In this document: one piece after another, positions 61,882-64,000 of the stretch | How the letters are laid out: every line of letters starts with the position of its first letter | How positions within the stretch are numbered: position 1 is the first letter of the stretch | NCBI RefSeq assembly: GCF_029278605.1 | Contig: NZ_CP119573.1 | Span: forward strand, 1,612,001-1,676,000 | DNA length: 64,000 bases | Source: Cupriavidus sp. WKF15 | Lineage (GTDB): Bacteria; Pseudomonadota; Gammaproteobacteria; Burkholderiales; Burkholderiaceae | Direction: 5' to 3' | Program-made: the position numbers and the translations under genes | Notes under the pieces: model-generated | Told to the model about the DNA's origin: nothing | Databases searched by the model: none | What the model saw: the letters and a program-made list of their open reading frames with translations, nothing else

Positions 61882-62920
61882 GGGCGGCTCCCTTGGTGGT
61901 TTCTCCGATCACTGCAGCGTCTGCAAAGCCTTCCCGCCGAAAGATGTCCAGGACCTCGTCCACGGCTTCCGGCGCGCACGACACCAGCAAGCCACCGCTG
62001 GTCTGCGGATCGGTCAGCAGCGCCTTCTGGCTTGGCGTGACCGACGCGGACAGGTCCACCTCGCCGCCGTAGCTGGCCCAGTTGCGCCCCGATGCGCCGG
62101 TCACCAGCCCTTCGCCGGCCATGCGCTCGACATGCGGCAGCAGCGGAATCCGCCCCATGTCCAGCCGCGCGCCGACACCCGCGCCGCGGCAAAGCTCCAG
62201 CAGGTGGCCGAGCAGGCCGAAGCCGGTCACGTCGGTCAGCGCGTGGACACTCGGCACTTCGGCCAGCAGCCGGCCCGGCGTATTGAGCTTGGTGGTGCAG
62301 GCAATCAGTTCCTGATAGCCGGCCGCGTCGAGCCTGTCCTTCTTCACCGCGGCGGACAACACGCCAACGCCCAGCGGCTTGCCGAGGATCAGCTTGTCGC
62401 CCGCCTGGGCGCCGCTGTTCTTCTTGACCCGGTCCGGATGCACCAGGCCAAGGACCACCAGCCCGTAGATCGGCTCCAGGGAATCGATGGTGTGGCCGCC
62501 GGCAACCGGGATGCCCGCCTGGGCGCAGACCGATTCCCCGCCTTCGAGGATCTTGCCGATGACCGCGGGCGGCAGCTTTTCGATCGGCATGCCGACCAGG
62601 GCCAGCGCCATGATCGGGGTTCCGCCCATGGCGTAGACGTCGGAGATCGCGTTGGTGGCGGCGATACGCCCGAAATCGTACGGATCGTCCACCACCGGCA
62701 TGAAGAAGTCCGTGGTGGCGATCAGGGCCTGGCTGTCATTGAGCTTGTAGACCGCCGCGTCGTCGCTGGTTTCCTTGCCGACCAGCAGCGCCGCCGGAGC
62801 AGGGAAGCCGGCCGAATTCCTGAGGATTTCGGAAAGCACACCGGGGGCAATCTTGCACCCGCACCCGCCGCCGTGGGAAAAGGCGGTGAGCTTGATCTTT
62901 GCGTTGTCTGGCTGGTCCAT
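61865..62920 (-). CDS. selD: Selenophosphate synthetase (SelD / SenC role)
   Basis: A 351-residue selenide, water dikinase making selenophosphate from selenide and ATP. The N-terminal GGGCGCK carries Cys20 (matching E. coli Cys17) and Cys22, then Lys23; no selenocysteine. Gly-rich SDVYAMGGTPIMAL, AGGHTIDSLEPIYGLV and TDVTGFGLLGHLLE confirm the family. The next gene upstream is a SenB-type glycosyltransferase, so here it can act as the SenC of selenoneine synthesis, besides any tRNA or selenoprotein role. First coding partner of the ABC importer genes. Confidence 0.93.
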   Translation of the reverse strand: MDQPDNAKIKLTAFSHGGGCGCKIAPGVLSEILRNSAGFPAPAALLVGKETSDDAAVYKLNDSQALIATTDFFMPVVDDPYDFGRIAATNAISDVYAMGGTPIMALALVGMPIEKLPPAVIGKILEGGESVCAQAGIPVAGGHTIDSLEPIYGLVVLGLVHPDRVKKNSGAQAGDKLILGKPLGVGVLSAAVKKDRLDAAGYQELIACTTKLNTPGRLLAEVPSVHALTDVTGFGLLGHLLELCRGAGVGARLDMGRIPLLPHVERMAGEGLVTGASGRNWASYGGEVDLSASVTPSQKALLTDPQTSGGLLVSCAPEAVDEVLDIFRREGFADAAVIGETTKGAARVAVA

Positions 62921-62933
62921 TGCTGGCTCCGGG

Positions 62934-63929
62934 TTATTCAGGTTTCAAGGCGTCGGCGACAAGTTTACCTACTTCCGCCCGTTCCCGCGCCGGCGCAAAC
63001 AGCGGAGCCCGCAGTGCGCATTGCTGCCGCAGGCGGTTCAGGAACCCGGCGTCCCTGCTGGTCCGTTCCAGCAAGAGCGCCAGTTGCGCGGCGTCGCCCA
63101 GTGGAAAATAGCCGTCGTAGTCACGGCCCAGCATGCCGACGTTACCCGGGATGCGACTGGCCAGCACCGGCACGCCGCTGGCGACGGCCTCGATGATCAC
63201 GTTGGCGCCGCCTTCCATAACGCTGGAGATCACCATGGCCTGTGCCTGTCGGATATGCTGCCGGGTTTCATCATGGGGCAGGTTCCTGAGCCAGACATAG
63301 CGCCGCACGCCGGGCCAGGCTTGTGCTTCCAGCGCCAGGGCCGCCTGCTGATAGGCGTCATCGAGCGCGCCACCAATGTGAATCAGGCGCACGCGCGAAT
63401 CCTCGGGAAGCAGCGAGAGGGCGCGCATGGGCGTGAGCGGGTCTTTTTCCGCCCGCATGTGGCCGACCAGCACAACGTCGAAATGATCGTGGCGGGGCGC
63501 GGCGGGGGCGCATGCCGGGGCAGACTGGTAGATCACACGGCACTTGGCGCGATGCGCGGCCGCCAGTTCGGCGAGCCCTTCGTCCTGCAGCACAACCAGG
63601 TGGGTGGCCAGTTCGAGCGAGCGCCGGGCCGCTGCATCGGTGCGGATGTCGCGGTACAGATCGGTGCCGGTCAGCACCACGATCAGCGGACGATCCGGAC
63701 AAGCCTCGGCGTACCTGGCGATGGACTCGGCCGAGCGTCGGGCGTGCAGGGCGATCAGGCAGTCGGGCAGGGCGTCGTCCGGGCCGGCCGCCGGCCATTC
63801 GGCGGCCAGTGAGACATCGTAGTCCCCCTGCAGGAACCGGGACCAGCGATGGGCGGTTTGCCAGTTGCCATTGTTGGCTTTGCGCAGCGCTGGACTGATA
63901 ATCGCGACGGTGGCCTTGGGAGGACGCAT
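62934..63929 (-). CDS. senB: SenB-like selenosugar synthase (TIGR04348-type glycosyltransferase)
   Basis: A 331-residue GT-B glycosyltransferase. Opening IISPALRKANNGNWQTAHRW, DCLIALHARRSAESI, LTGTDLYRDI, LVGHMRAEKDP, and the C-terminal SSVMEGGANVIIEAVASGVP with the nucleotide-sugar Glu. This matches the family shown in Variovorax to couple selenophosphate with a UDP-sugar in selenoneine synthesis (senABC). The ATG at 63929 begins the family N-terminus; an in-frame TTG at 63971 is possible. senA, if present, lies beyond the window. Co-directional with selD (13-bp gap). Confidence 0.8.
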   Translation of the reverse strand: MRPPKATVAIISPALRKANNGNWQTAHRWSRFLQGDYDVSLAAEWPAAGPDDALPDCLIALHARRSAESIARYAEACPDRPLIVVLTGTDLYRDIRTDAAARRSLELATHLVVLQDEGLAELAAAHRAKCRVIYQSAPACAPAAPRHDHFDVVLVGHMRAEKDPLTPMRALSLLPEDSRVRLIHIGGALDDAYQQAALALEAQAWPGVRRYVWLRNLPHDETRQHIRQAQAMVISSVMEGGANVIIEAVASGVPVLASRIPGNVGMLGRDYDGYFPLGDAAQLALLLERTSRDAGFLNRLRQQCALRAPLFAPARERAEVGKLVADALKPE

Positions 63930-64000
63930 GACGACAGGTTCCGTGGGGGCAGCAGCAAGAAGGATAGACAAGCTCGGGCTGGATGCGGCGTTTGCCGATG
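63930..64000. other. Unassigned window end upstream of senB
   Basis: About 70 bp before the senB start. No complete gene, clear promoter or repeat can be recognised. It is either a promoter region or the end of an upstream gene cut off by the window edge. Confidence 0.3.

Overview
The window is GC-rich, densely coded DNA from a betaproteobacterium. Two Bug-type tricarboxylate-transporter receptors, a paaX-paaABCDE-paaN-paaK cluster, and many LysR/IclR/GntR/MocR regulators beside small catabolic operons all point to Burkholderiales, most likely the Cupriavidus/Ralstonia lineage. That assignment is an inference from gene content, not a database match. No rRNA, tRNA, CRISPR array, prophage or insertion sequence was found.

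Layout. 0-2.6 kb: a partial Rieske oxygenase alpha subunit diverging from an HTH-PAS regulator, then a decayed aspartate ammonia-lyase tail. 2.6-6.4 kb: two PilJ-N-domain proteins behind a leader hairpin, and a full chemoreceptor with a sigma-28 promoter. 6.4-9.4 kb: a secreted phytase-like esterase, a PEBP-family protein and a YcaC-like hydrolase. 9.4-19.5 kb: the phenylacetate cluster (paaX, paaABCDE, paaN, paaK) plus a DUF485/cation-acetate-type symporter pair. 19.5-27 kb: an SDR, a GcvA-like LysR regulator, and a six-gene minus-strand acyl-CoA operon (CoA-transferase, Bug receptor, enoyl-CoA hydratase, SDR, thiolase, DUF35-like protein). 27-32.6 kb: a compact MarR-centred unit with a Bug receptor, a PhnN/AMP-phosphorylase-like fusion and a NadC-like enzyme. 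32.6-43.2 kb: LysR, Ap4A phosphorylase-like protein, EF-G-like GTPase, FAD amine oxidase-like protein, NTF2-like protein, MocR, GABA-type permease and IclR. 43.3-58.3 kb: a CobS/CobT-like pair, then a catabolic cluster around a haem-oxygenase-fold diiron protein, with ferredoxins, a ferredoxin reductase, an aldehyde dehydrogenase, an OCD-like protein, amidase, transporters and a GntR regulator. 58.5-64 kb: a selenium cluster (ABC importer, SelD/SenC, SenB).

Two units look most novel. In the first (27.8-32.6 kb), the promoters of the fusion gene and of the nadC-like gene share the same architecture: TTGACA-N16-TAGNAT flanked on both sides by a CTTAGAYRTCGAA operator, with a MarR gene between them. 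The predicted chemistry (NMP to ribose-1,5-bisphosphate to PRPP, then PRPP plus a pyridine carboxylate to a nucleotide) would be one PRPP circuit. In the second (46-58 kb), GTATAC-centred boxes in five intergenic regions tie a diiron HDO-type protein and its redox partners to a single GntR-FCD regulator.
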